Origin: Carettochelys insculpta
Taxonomy: Eukaryota; Chordata; Testudines; Carettochelyidae
DNA length: 64,000 nucleotides
Direction of reading: 5' to 3'
Assembly: GCF_033958435.1 (NCBI RefSeq)
Contig: NC_134152.1
Location: 26,262,001-26,326,000 of the forward strand
A program made the position numbers and the translations under genes. Below the pieces are notes generated by a model that was not told the DNA's origin, ran no database searches, and worked only from the letters and a program-made list of their open reading frames with translations. Every line of letters starts with the position of its first letter. The stretch's first letter is position 1. Below are positions 13,396 through 24,165 of this stretch, piece after piece.

Positions 13396-13497
13396 AGTAC
13401 AGCTGTTTCCAGATCTGAAGAAGGGGGTCCACCCCACGAAAGCGCATCACCTAATAAATTATTGTTATTGATAAAGTGCTACATGATTGCTTTTTGA
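13396..13497 (+). repeat. CACCTAATAAATTATT-family repeat
   Basis: Contains GATCTGAAGAAGGGGGTCC, CACGAAAGCGCATCACC, TAATAAATTATTG and AAAGTGCTACATGATTGC. Related copies are at 39.3, 39.9-40.2, 52.7 and 59.1 kb. Confidence 0.85.
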
Positions 13498-14021
13498 GCT
13501 GTAAGCTTGTTAATGGAGATATGGTCAAAATGATTTGTATGACTTTCTTTTTTTTTTTTTTTAATTTGAGGGATTTGCTGGCCTCTTTCTTGTTCTGCTG
13601 TAAGAAGAAAAACCATAAGATCACATATGTTGGGGATGGGAAATTCTGCCTTCTCCCAGGGGATCTGCCTTTACTCATCCTTCCCTTGCAGATGGATGGA
13701 TTACAATACACAGATGAAACTGCATCTATCTCTGGGTCTTTCACTTAAGTTTCTAATGGACTGCGTGAAGTCTCTGGATCTTCTGCCTTTTGGGGGTGAA
13801 AACACCATTTGGGGTCGAGTTTTTGGATTTTATAAATTTACTTTTATTTGTTTGAGGAGGAGCTAGGCTGATTTAGTCCAGGAGGGGTTTCCATTTTATT
13901 CTATTGCATTATTTTGGATGGTTGGGGCTTTTGGTGGGCAGAAAAAGTATTGTCAGTGTTGTGAGAAACAAGGAAAAAATACCACTGACTGTTCCATTTC
14001 CCACCACTGTGATTCTTACAC

Positions 14022-14210
14022 TAGTGGTTCTCAACCAGGGGTATGTGTACCCCTGGGGGATACTCAGCTCTTCCAGTGGGTGCATTAACTCAGTTTCTCA
14101 GCCATTTTTATTAATAAAAAATTGGACTTATGTTCATCTAACTTTTTATTTATCCTTTTTGCACAATTGTAAGTACAACGGCAAGTTTATTGCATATAGA
14201 CAATTTCTTC
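14022..14210. mobile_element. hAT-type MITE fragment (GTGGTTCTCAACC)
   Basis: Begins TAGTGGTTCTCAACCAGGGG and continues with GTACCCCTGGGGGATACTCA. The right end is unclear. Assigned by its terminus only. Confidence 0.55.
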
Positions 14211-14337
14211 CAACCATTTACAATTAAGTTGTTTAAACAAATGTGCCGTAACAGTGGGGAAAAAAATCGCCTGTTCAAAAATTGTAGGCACTGGGAGTAC
14301 TTATTTTATTCTTGAAGAATGAAACACGGAGATATAC

Positions 14338-14521
14338 ATATCTCATAGCACTGAAGCGGTCATTGAATCCAGGTCCTGTGAGTGCAGGGAACTATCACCA
14401 TCCCTCACAGATTTTTTTTTTTTTTAATTTAACCTTCCCTAGAACCTTGAAAGGGCTCCTCAAGGACTGAGCTCACAACCCGGGGTTTACAAGGCCAGTG
14501 CTCTAACTACTGAGACTGCTC
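14338..14521 (-). repeat. tRNA-headed SINE with CR1-like tail, worn
   Basis: Same layout as 23638-23866: head GTAGTTAGAGCACTGGCC, TTGTAAACCCCGGGTTGTGAG, then CTGTGAGGGATGGTGATAG and CTGCACTCACAGGACC. A T15 run interrupts the middle. Confidence 0.75.
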
Positions 14522-14849
14522 TATACACTGAGCCAATGCCCAATGAATGTAACGGAGGTCGCTTCATTGACTTCAGTGGGAGCTGCATTAGGCCCTGAAT
14601 CTGGGTATGTTTTAACCCAGAAAGACCACTGCAAGGTACGGACTTGGTAAGGCCACAGCTGGCTCCCCGCTACACAAAACAATGTTGCTACTTTAAAGAA
14701 GGTCAGAGGAAGTATGCGGCACTTCCATATCAGCTTTATAGGAGGAACACAGACTGGCTTCAATGCACTAGGTAAAATGAGACAGCTCACATGCTTAAGT
14801 TAAGCACGTGCTTAAGTGCCTTGCTGAGTTGGGGCTTTCATGCGACATC

Positions 14850-14980
14850 TGTTTGTTGGTTTCCCATCTGTTGTAAGTCCCCATGTTCTGTCGTCTTATA
14901 CTGAGACTGTAAACACTTTCGGGCAGGGACCCTCTGCATGCTCCTTTTGTACAGCACCTAGCGTAATGGATCTGGGTCAT
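14850..14980 (+). repeat. Old amniote dispersed repeat (GGGCAGGGAC type)
   Basis: GACTGTAAACACTTTCGGGC, AGGGACCCTCTGCATGC and TGTACAGCACCTAGCGTAATGG. Related pieces are at 36920-36990 (TAGATTATAAATGG, GGGGCAGGAACTG), 58425-58470 (CTTGAGGGCAGGGACCG) and, reversed, 41407-41530. Class not assigned. Confidence 0.55.
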
Positions 14981-15409
14981 ATCTGTGGTTTTGCAGAATC
15001 AATAACAATCTTACTATGACTGAGGATGAAATCACTGCAACTGTATGGTGTAAATCAGCAAAGCTTCACTGAAGTAGATGGAGCTGCTCCAATTTACATT
15101 AGGTGAGGCCAATTCTGAAAGACTATATTAGTGAAGTTGTTTGTCTGCTAAGAAATAGTAGGTAAGCTAGCTGATGTGATTTGGACCAGCTAGCACTGTT
15201 TGTTTCTAAAAGGAGCCTCCTCTCCAACTGCGGGCCGTTTTGCAAGAGTGTCGCTTCTGAGCAGCTGGCTGTGTTGTTTTAACACATCTGTCTTAACAAC
15301 CACAACGGAGAAGCCTGGCAGATAACAGCCACGCTTCTTCAAGCCACTTGTGAAAAAGGGAGTTTCATTTCATCAAGCAGCCTGCTTAGGTAGAACATAG
15401 CACCTAGGG

Positions 15410-15757
15410 CAGGGGCGGTCAACAAGTTAGGGCCAGTAAGAGCCACAGATAAGGTGAAAAGAGCCATGTGTTATATATTTATCTATCGATATCTAGAGAG
15501 ATTAAAAATAAACACATAACATGTGGCTCAATCTCCTCGCCCTCCCCCCAGAGCCAGGCACCTTCAGTCCCGCTGCACTCAAACTCAATGCCAACAACTC
15601 ACCAGAGCTGCCGCTGCTACACGCTGCTCCCAGCAAGCGCTCGGACGCGTATGCAGAGTGGTTGACGGCATTCCTGGTGCGCATCTCCAAGGAGGAGCTG
15701 CATTTAATTGCTCAAAGGACTGCCTGTGGCCTGAGAGCCATGGGTTGGTCACCCCCG
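15410..15757. mobile_element. hAT-type MITE, 348 bp
   Basis: Starts CAGGGGCGGTCAACAAG and ends GGTTGGTCACCCCCG. The exact 8-bp target duplication is ACCTAGGG (15402-15409 and 15758-15765). The GC-rich, CpG-containing interior produces overlapping open frames on both strands that are not genes. Confidence 0.94.
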
Positions 15758-16439
15758 ACCTAGGGTTTCCATAGTACCAGTGGTCCTGTGTAATTAAGGT
15801 CAGGGCAAAGGAATACAGCTGCAGACAGATGCTGCTACGATGTGAAAACAAACACATTGTGTAGGAGGAGAGATTAGATATCTTCTGGGTCTCTAGAATG
15901 TGGTTGGCTTCAGCGGAACTCTGTGGAGAATCTGGGCCTTTGTCTGAAGTAAACATCGTGCCAAAAAAGATGAGATCTTTGGTAGGGGACGATGCTTGAT
16001 CAATTTGATTAGAGCCAATATGAAGCCCTGACTAACCAGCTCCATCCTGCCACTGGGGAGCATTTCGGGGAGAACAGAAATGTCATACTACGATTCTGAA
16101 CAGCACTTCAGCAGGGGCTTTTAGACAGGTCTTTAACTGCAGCAGTGAACTGTGATTCACAGAAACATGCACTTTTACAAGGCCATGTCCTTTGATTTAT
16201 TTCTAAAAGCTCCAATCTCCTGCTTGGAACGTTTCACTCCAAAGGCCACAAGGGGTAAGCACAAACTAGGATCCTCTATGATTTTTCTACACAATTCAGA
16301 ATAAATAGCTGTTGACAGGCAGGGGATCAGAAAAATCAAGACCTAAATTGAGGTCTGGAAAGAGTGTTGTGCAGTCTCTTGAGCAAAGGACTAGGTGACA
16401 GGATTTTAACTCCATCCCTAACTCACCAAATAAACTTGG

Positions 16440-16512
16440 GGAAGCCAATTACATTCAGTATGTTGGCCTCAATTTATTCATCTGTAAAATGGGAACAGCC
16501 ACTTTGCAAGGG
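16440..16512 (+). repeat. MIR-like SINE fragment
   Basis: Contains CAATTTATTCATCTGTAAAATGGGAAC-type sequence, the most conserved MIR segment. A similar stretch is at 58340-58385 (CCCACCTGTAAAATGGGGA). Confidence 0.6.
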
Positions 16513-16748
16513 CGATGTGAGGCTGATGGTCTCATCTAGAAATGTTGAGTAACCATGCTCCCATTGGCTTCAGCTGGAGTTGTGAGTGCTCAGCATCTTT
16601 GAAGATCAGGCCCTCGTGAATTAATTGAGCTCTGTAAGGCACTTTGAGATCCTTGGATGAAAAGTGCTACAAATGCTCTGAGTATCCATAGCTTGACACT
16701 TTTATAGGAAGTTTGCAAATCACGTACTTTAAGGTGGATAGCAGCCGT

Positions 16749-16922
16749 GACCAGCATTCCCTCTAATTTTTTTTCCATCCATGGGGGAATTAATTTTGTT
16801 ACGTGCACCAGTGTACAGGTAGATGTGCCCCACCAATAGAAACACACGCTGTGGTCACTGTGGGTGGCACTGAATCTCTTCTGGGTGGCTGCCCAAGCGC
16901 TCAGTTTGCAGGGAACACTGGT
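16749..16922 (+). mobile_element. hAT-type MITE, CAGTGTTCCC family
   Basis: Starts CAGCATTCCCTCTAATT and ends CAGGGAACACTG, with CCACCAATAGAAACACA inside. The flanks GCCGTGAC and GTTTTGAC partly match. Plus orientation relative to the 43.3-kb copy. Confidence 0.82.
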
Positions 16923-18627
16923 TTTGACATGAGGACAGCGATGCTAAGAAATGCTCCCTACCAATGGCAACAGATGCAAGCCCAAGCCCTAGCTGAATTA
17001 ACACAGCAACTTCTGACACACTTCTTGACTCTTATCACCACAATGCAGCTGTTGTCTCAGCCACAGAAGTGTCAGCTAATTGGAGTAACAGCTGTGCCTC
17101 TCCACACAGGCTTGAGAAAAGTAAGACCTCTGCTTGTGGTTTCTCTTCCAGCTTTGACAGGATACACAGGTACCATATAGTCATAATTTATTTCTTTGAA
17201 ATAAGCTGTGTGTGTATCCATCTTTACCACCTTCATGACCTTAATAAAAATAGCATTACCCACAAGGCTTTGCAAATTTCCCTTGTGAAACCATGCTGTA
17301 TTATTCCTTCTCACCTCAGCCTCCCCAAAATGCCTGAGCTGTAGAAATGCTACACGTCTATTACAGAACCATTAATGCAACCAACTTTTCACTCCCCTCT
17401 ACATTTCATTGTCACTGAAAATACTACAGCTGCATGCAAAACTGCAACTGACAATCAAGCCCTTTAGTGCATTTCACCTAGGCAACATATTAGTAGAATG
17501 ACTGAGAAAAGGGAAATCTCTGATTAAATATCAAAAGAAAACAGGAAGAGGATACAGAAACAGGATACACTTTCATAGGAAACAGCAAGGTACTCGACCT
17601 TCTCAAACCTGGGTGTTATTTTCATGTAGTTTTCTGAGCTAGCTGCAATCAGAAAATACCACCACCAATTCTTTGTGCTTATCTAGGTAGCACTTTTCAT
17701 CTTAGGAACCCAGTGTGCTTTGCTAACGTTAATTCTGCATAATAACATTTGTGCATGACAGAGAAAGTATGACTCACCAAATGAATGAACTTACATACGC
17801 AACCTGCTCAGGCTCAACAGCAAGTCAGGGATCGATTAACCAGGTAATTGTGTAAGATCTCGGGCACTAAGTTTGCAAGCTTTCTGACACAGAGCTCAGC
17901 CATATTGGTGCACGTTTCTCCCAGCCAGTGTATGATGCTAGTACAGTGCATGGAACTACAGACTGAGCCTCTTTAATTCGGAACTCTCCTGCCCGGCAAC
18001 ATCTGTAACCCAGCATGATTTTAGTTAGCCAGACGACCACTTACCGTGGGTGTAACCAAGTTTCCCGTGGTCCCATAAAGTTTGTTTCCAGCCACCAGTC
18101 CTGGCTCTCAGTGTTCTGTGCTGTTATTTAGCTGTAATTTACCCCCAAATCATATATATTATTTTTTGCTGTGTCTGTCCATCTGCCTTTCCGGGCAAGG
18201 TTCTGCCATGTTCCATCCCCCCTGCACTGTGCCCACCCTAGCCCCTCCCCTTGCCAGTGTGCAGCCTGGCCCAGCTCCCCTAGGGAGCCCCCCATGCACT
18301 GGTACGGCCCCTCCCAACCCCGTGTGGGGCTTGACCCAGCCTCTCAAAAAAGCTCCCCAGCCAATCCCACCAAAGGAATCCTTCACACACACACTATGCC
18401 AGCCCCAGGCCCTCCCCAGCTAGCTTGGGGCCCAGCCCAGCCCCCAACGGAGGTCCTTACCTGGCCAGCGCCAGGCCCGGCCCATACACTCTGGATGTGT
18501 ATTACAACAAGTTTCTGTCTAGAACTTTCCTCCAGTCCAAACTCCACTTGCAAACGAAGCTGCAACCAGGCCTCTAGTGTCTTCTACGAGCCCAGCAAGC
18601 AGTGGAAGAGTTGGTAATGTGCTAGAC

Positions 18628-19871
18628 CAGGGGTCAGGAACCGAAATAGCAAGAAGAGCCATTTTTAAAAATATTTGGTAAAAACCTCAACAATTCAATA
18701 GCCGCAATGCATGTGATTCGAGACGGCCCTTAATAAATTACGTCAAACTCTACTTATTGTAACACTAGTGTTAAGAACCACGCACACACAATCTTCGCCC
18801 CTTCGTTTGAGCGGCAGCAACTTAATAAGCTCCTTTTGAGGTCCTTCAGAATTCCCAAGAAGGGAGACTTCCACAACGTCATCAAGATCACTCAACTCAT
18901 CACAAGCAAGAGAGCAGCCTGGGCTGTATCAATGTCCTTAATCTGCTGCCTGGTGATACCTGTCGCCATTTTTAGAGTTCTGGCCCTCGCCGTCTTCACA
19001 GACAACGACCGATCTCTAGTTTTCTGAACAACTTCATTGTTTTTTGAAATCACTGTACAGCTGCTCTGATACTTTGAGAAAGCACTCTGTTAGATATCTA
19101 CCTTCCAGGAACAGCCTTCCTCGTTTCACGATCTCTCGACTCACCACAAAACTGGCCACACTTATGCTACTTGGCGATTTCACCCATTTAGCGAACGTGT
19201 TTCTACACCACTCTGCTACGCGTAAGCAGCTTCTCCACAGCTTTTCTTCTGGCATCGCCAGCTGGATGTTGTTCAGCAAAAGTAGTGTGTTTTTTGAGAA
19301 AATGCCTCTTGAGGTTACATTTTTCGTTGGTGGTGAACATCTCATTGAAAATGAGACATAAAGGGAGCCCAGCCTAACTCGAGCATAAATGCAAAGATTT
19401 GGGTCCATTCAACTTGAAATTCTCTCTTTCCGTCTTCGATTTTTCTCTTTTTTTGAAGCCATTCCAACCCCACTTTAATTCTGCCAATTTTACTTTGCAT
19501 TTAATTTCACTTTTCTTTCTTAAAATGCGCGTTGCCTTTCACAGCAGGAATGCCAGATAATTTTCCTTTTCCTTTTCAAAATCAACACTTTATTAGCAGC
19601 ATGATCAAAACACAGATACAGTATCATATCCCACAATGCACCGCACATATTAAAAGGTGAGTCATCCAGTGTTTTGAGACCACATACCGTTTTGCTATTT
19701 AGATATGAATTGTTCGTTGCTGGGCTTTTAGCCGTTCACTATTTAAAGAAAGTAATGAGTAGGGTTTTCTTTTTTCTTTTAATTTTTATTTTGCATTTAT
19801 AGCATTGGGAACCACAAAGAAGTCCTTAAAGAGACACGTGCAGCTCCGGAGCTGCAGGTTGCAGACCCCTG
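18628..19871 (-). mobile_element. hAT (Charlie-like) DNA transposon, internally deleted
   Basis: A 1244-base element starting CAGGGGTCAGGAACC and ending GGTTGCAGACCCCTG, inverted termini typical of hAT transposons. It is flanked by an 8-bp target duplication, TGCTAGAC at 18620-18627 and TGCTGGAC at 19872-19879 (7 of 8 matching). It carries a broken minus-strand transposase (separate entry). A full autonomous hAT of this type is usually about 2.5-3 kb, so the C-terminal RNase-H-like part is probably deleted. It is inserted in another MITE-like element. Confidence 0.9.
18790..19480 (-). pseudogene. hAT transposase remnant (ZBED5/SCAND3/GTF2IRD2-like family)
   Basis: On the minus strand, about 19370-19280 reads in one frame as a degraded zinc finger with the NLKRHFLKKH signature that precedes many hAT-Charlie transposases. 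The first cysteine (LCLI) is kept but the second is replaced by Phe. The frame then breaks, and homology resumes in another frame (open from 19408 to 19034) with SREIVKRGRLFLEG and LTECFLKVSEQL, which resembles the conserved block after the finger. A further shift leads to an IDTAQAALLL segment near 18960-18900, resembling the DTAQLAIF region, and then a LLPLKRRGEDC-like stretch near 18810. At least two frameshifts and missing catalytic residues mean it cannot encode a working transposase. The family call rests on recognised motifs, not an alignment. Confidence 0.75.
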
Positions 19872-21724
19872 TGCTGGACGACATTGATCTCTTGTGGGCC
19901 GGCATATTCTCTTGTTCAGCACCAGTCAGGTCTCGAGAGTGCTGGGCAAAAGAGGTTCAACCTGTATTTGCTACTTTCAGCACCTACAGCAGAAACCAGA
20001 CCAAACACATGGCTTCTGCACTCAACGCTGTTCAAGTGTCCAAAACTGAGACTGTGCAGCTGCCTCCTTCTTTCCCAAGCATCATTTTCTCTTTTGCTTT
20101 GACCCTCCCCTTCTTCCTGCCAAGGGAATGGTGCCAAGGATATCTAGCCTATATTGTAGGGAAGTACAGTGAGAGAGAACGTTCAACACTGGAGAAAATT
20201 CCTTCCCTCTAAACTCAGTGTTCTCTCTTCTCTGTCCAAGGCTTCCCCAGCTGGGAGATGGATTTTCCTCTCTCTTATTACCTACTTCTCCCCTGCAGAC
20301 TGCAATATAAAAACTTGCTGACTATATGACAACACACAATTCATTTAAGCTTGCAGTTCTCCGTCCTGAGCTCCTGCCTTTCTCCACTGCTGCCTGGCCA
20401 CCCAGTGAGGCGTGCAGGAGGGGCTCTAGGATGTATGGTGCTGCTGCCCACTCCCTCCAGCCCCCTAATCTGCACAAGCTCCTCGTCCTGCCAACATGCA
20501 GGATGAGAAGCCGCCGTGTCTACGCTGCAAGTCAGTGGGGTGGACATGCAGCTGGGGTTGGTGACCTCCCCCCCGTGGGCCAGATTTGGGGGAACCCTCA
20601 CAGTCCCTCAGAGATCTGGATGAAAGTGGGGCGAGGGAGCTGGAGCCAGACAGCAGGCTGGGGGTTCCCTGGCCCTGCTTGATGTCTCCATGGCTGGGCT
20701 TTAGGCCAATTGTACGAGTGAAGTGTTAGGCTTTTTTTTTTTAAAAAAAAAACAAAAAACAACTTTACTGCACAAACACACAGAGGGCCAAGAGGGATAG
20801 TGCTGGCTCAGATATCACTGCAAGTTCCCTTTGTATTAGCATCCGCTTGAGAGCCCTGGGCACTCACATTTAGACAAATGGCTTTGTGCTGCCCAGCTTG
20901 CACTTTATTTTCTTTGCACTGGTTCGTTAGCATGGCCCATTTTGGGTTATGGGCTGTGTCTGAGGCACAGTAAGATTTGCCCTCATTAGACACCACTGGG
21001 GCTTGTTTGCTCTTGTGCTGAAGCTCACCCTTCCCACACAGCATGAGAAGCTAGCAGCAGGAGAGAGGCGCTTCAGCTTTGAGGCTGTGTGAAATATAAC
21101 AAAAATACAAAGGCTGCAGCGTGTTAGACACAAGGTGCTGCTCAGACACTTTTAGCTCTTTCATTAGTTAGTGGCAGTCAGGACCAAGACAGAGGCTGAG
21201 GTTTGTCAGTTAAAATAACTGGGCTTAGCTGCTGTGCTGCTCACCACTTTATCTGATCAGGCCCAAAATAAACTGCACAGCAACTCAGCAGGGTAGGCCG
21301 AGCTATGAGAGCATCTTTCTCTTAGCCAAGCGGAGTGTATTTACGACTCATGAATTTTCTCTGTTTCCTTTCCAGCAAAGGCTCCTTATTATTCAAGTGC
21401 AGATGAGGAAGAATCTGGCCATATTTCCCAAGTCACACATGAATCTTTTTGGGCAGAAAATGGATAATATTTCCAGTACAGATTAACAGTTTTTGCTGGT
21501 ATTTCATGGTGTTGTAATATTTCCAAAACTCTACATTAATATTACATTCATATAACCAACATATGGAGTACCATACGCTATTATTCGATATAGCATTTGG
21601 GAAGAGCATACATATACGCAGTAAAAACTTGCTTCCGTTCCACCTACTCAATAGGCCTGCACAAAGTAAAAATTGGCTCATGCTATAGGCTCCTCTCCCG
21701 CCATGGTATAATATGATATAGTAT

Positions 21725-22195
21725 AAACACCAACACGTAGACTCCAACCTGGGACCTCTAGAGCTTAGTGCGTGAGCCTCTACAGCAGGATCGGCAAGCT
21801 TCCCGAGGCGGAGTGCCAAAATCTGACTTTCTGAACTCTGTGTTTGGTCTGAATGTCAGTGATCCTTTTTAAATTCACTAACAGTCCTATTTACAACAGC
21901 TTCATTAACAAATCAATTAAAATGGAGAGCTTTACTGTTTAGGTGGGGGTTGGTAGCATAAGCTGTTTTTTCGTTAATCCACGTGCGACCTGGCTTTGAG
22001 CAAGCTCCTGGCTGCGTGGGGGAGGAGGGAAAGGGCTGAGCTCCCACCTCGTGTGCTGATGAAAATCGGCTCATGTGCCACTCTTGGCACTGGTGCCGGA
22101 GGTTGCTGACCCCTGCTCTACAGTGTGAGTAAAAGCCAGCTGACTCTCAGCTAAGGCTATAGAGATGACTCATTCTTTCTCTCTGGAAGTGGTCT
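21725..22195 (-). repeat. tRNA-derived (Cry-like) SINE split by a hAT MITE
   Basis: Minus-strand SINE head in two pieces, 21725-21785 and 22124-22195. Removing the MITE joins GAGCCTCTACAG to TGTGAGTAAAAGCC, reproducing the arrangement seen at 7745-7775. The RNA polymerase III box B lies in CAACCTGGGACCTCTAGAG, read in reverse. This head is typical of the tortoise Pol III SINE. Confidence 0.75.
21786..22115. mobile_element. hAT-type MITE, 330 bp, inside a SINE
   Basis: It starts CAGGATCGGCAAGCTTCCC and ends GGTTGCTGACCCCTG. An exact 8-bp target duplication CTCTACAG flanks it (21778-21785 and 22116-22123). The flanks join to a tRNA-derived SINE on the minus strand, so the element landed in the SINE. 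A second copy is at 56828-57157. Confidence 0.93.
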
Positions 22196-23263
22196 AAGTG
22201 ACTCTAGATGGGACAGTGAACCACAGCCAGTAGGTGTGCAGGTTACAATAGCCTCCTCTATGTGTGCATTCACATGCACATCCACCTGTTCTGACTTCCA
22301 CCTGGAATGTCCCATTTCAGACCCCCAGCTGGCAAAAACCCAAGTAGCCCAATAGACTTTAAGGGAGCTATGAGGATGACTTATACCAGCTGAAGATCTG
22401 GTAATGAAAGATGACTTCTACCTGAAGACAGACACCGGTCTTTACACCCTTCCCCTTACAAAGGACTATGACAATTCAGCACCTGGACTGAAGCTTTTTG
22501 AAAATGGAAACTTAGTAACAAAGAAGGGAGTGACTATGGGAAGCCCACTGCTTCCTTACTCTGCTAGTGATTTCACGCCAGCACACAGGTTCCCTGGCGG
22601 TGTATTTATCCATCTTTCCTGCCACTAACTAAATCCTCTCTCGTCATTGACTGTTCTTCCCTAACCTGGGAAGGGGGTATGGAAATTGACACCAATGTGA
22701 TTTATAAGATAAAAAAATACAAGCAGCACTGCATTAAATTCCACAGCAAAACTGCAGACGGCTGCAATTTTCATTAGACAAAGCTGTTTTACTGTCAGCT
22801 GGTGTTGTTTTGAAAAGCACCTGCACCTTCTGATTTGAAGCAATCAAGTCACTTCCTTGAATTGTTTTAATGATTCTATTAAAGCTCCACACCAGATAAA
22901 CCATTCATTGCACAGTATGTACTTCTTCCATGTCTCGCCAATGGGATCTTTCCTTCCTGTACCCGGAACTCTGCCCTTTAAGAAAAATGAGCCAGCCCCT
23001 TCTCCTTCTTACACCAATGTAAGTCAGTGGCATTACTCGGCATTTACACCAGTGTAACGGAGAGCAGTATTTGATCCAATTACTTTGCATATGCCTCTGG
23101 CTGGTAAGAGCACATGAAACAGTTTAAATGCCCCCTCTGCTTGTTGGGGCTCTGGTATACCACTGGCATAGTATCTGATCTATCTTTAATGTGGTTACCC
23201 CGTGAGGCAGAGCAGTGTTACTATTGCCATGTTACAGAGGGGGAACTACAGCAGAGAGAGACT

Positions 23264-23501
23264 GGGTATGTCTTCACTTCACTTTCGCATGCCTATTGGG
23301 GGTGTGCAAAATCGAGCTCTCTGGGGCCGGCCTCAATATCACCAGCAGTAAGGGAGGTTGACAGGAGAGTTTCTCCCCTCAACCCCCCTCTGTGAGGATG
23401 GCCAGGTCATTTGATTGTAGATAAGTCGATTCCAGCTACACAACTGCCATAGCTAGAAGCACGTAACTACAGTGAACTTTAATGTCTAGCGTAGACCTGG
23501 C
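23264..23501 (-). mobile_element. Harbinger-like MITE
   Basis: Ends GGGTATGTCTTCACTTC and CTAGCGTAGACCTGGC. TTA follows at 23502-23504. Contains GGGAGGTTGACAGGAGAG and GGATGGCCAGGTCATTTG, shared with other minus copies. Confidence 0.82.
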
Positions 23502-23637
23502 TTAAGGCATTGTTCCCAGCCACACAAGAAGCCTGTGATGGAGTGAGCTGGGAACTGGAAGTCTTACATCCCCAGTGAGGGCTGGGACCACAGGGAAATC
23601 TGTCCTCTCCCACTCTCCACAGACATTGTTTTCAAAT

Positions 23638-23866
23638 AGGATCACAGAACTGGAAGGGACCCTGAGAGCTCATCGAGTCCAGTCCCCTGCACTCCCAAGA
23701 GGATCCAGCACCTTATACATACATCATCCCTCACAGATGTTTATCTAACCTGCCTGTAGGTACTTGAAAGCTATTACCGTGAAACACATTGGAGACCTCA
23801 ACAAGGCTCAAACTCACAACTGCTGGTTTACAAGACCAGCGAGCTAATCACTGAGCCGCACGTCAG
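23638..23866 (-). repeat. tRNA-headed SINE with CR1-like tail
   Basis: Read on the minus strand: a tRNA-like head (GGCTCAGTGATTAGCTCGC, TTGTAAACCAGCAG, GTTTGAGCC) at the 23866 end, followed by GGTTAGATAAACATCTGTGAG, GAGTGCAGGGGACTGGACTC and the CCCTTCCAGTTCTGTGATCC terminus. This tRNA-plus-CR1-3'-end layout is the known design of tortoise SINEs mobilised by CR1. Confidence 0.85.
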
Positions 23867-23937
23867 GACTTGCTAGTGGTTGCCTGCACATTCAAATAAG
23901 CCGTGAGTTACTTGTATTCACTAAGGGCTAACCAGCA

Positions 23938-24165
23938 CCTACTGGAAGGTCGACCACGGTGTGGTTTATCTTCCGGAGTGCAATTTTGCCGTCTCTGGAC
24001 TCAGCCGTCGACCCCTGTACTCCATGCTATTTGGTGGAGCAAGGGATGTTGGCACGAGCGTGAAGAGCCCTGGACTACACTAGGTTAGAAAGTCGATTCT
24101 GATCCGTCGATTCTAGCTATGCTAATGGCTATGCTAACGGCTACGCTAATCGACCCTGATTCTAC
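23938..24165 (+). mobile_element. Harbinger-like MITE, rearranged
   Basis: Contains the CTGGAAGGTCGACC segment, GTCGACCCCTGTACTCC and GTCGATTCTAGCTATG, but in an altered order with no clean ends. A 12-base unit is repeated three times at 24116-24151. Confidence 0.6.
24116..24151 (+). repeat. Triplicated 12-bp unit
   Basis: Three consecutive units GCTATGCTAATG, GCTATGCTAACG and GCTACGCTAATC. It probably arose by slippage within the MITE hairpin. Confidence 0.8.

Larger units (their letters stand above)
17964..19963 (+). mobile_element. Host MITE-like element interrupted by the hAT at 18628
   Basis: The left part (about 17964-18157) and right part (18581-18627 plus 19872-19963) match, in reverse orientation, the continuous sequence at about 30083-30425. 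Shared landmarks are the GAGCCTCTTTAATTC-like terminus, CATGATTTTAGTTAGC, the ACCAGTCCTGGCTCTCAG block, TTTAGCTGTAATTTACCCC, GAGCCCAG(C/T)AAGCAGTGGA and the GAGGTTCAACC-type end. Positions 18158-18580 are GC-rich (CCCAGC-type) sequence absent from the 30-kb copy, so this copy is probably a longer family member or carries another insertion. Confidence 0.75.

Noticed and set aside
22404..22628. 74-codon plus-strand frame near 22.4 kb
   Set aside because: Non-repetitive and open, but with no recognisable motif, splice context or homologue that I can name.
23800..23866. tRNA-like sequence with box A and box B
   Set aside because: It is fused to a CR1-type tail and does not close into a proper tRNA cloverleaf, so it is a SINE, not a tRNA gene.
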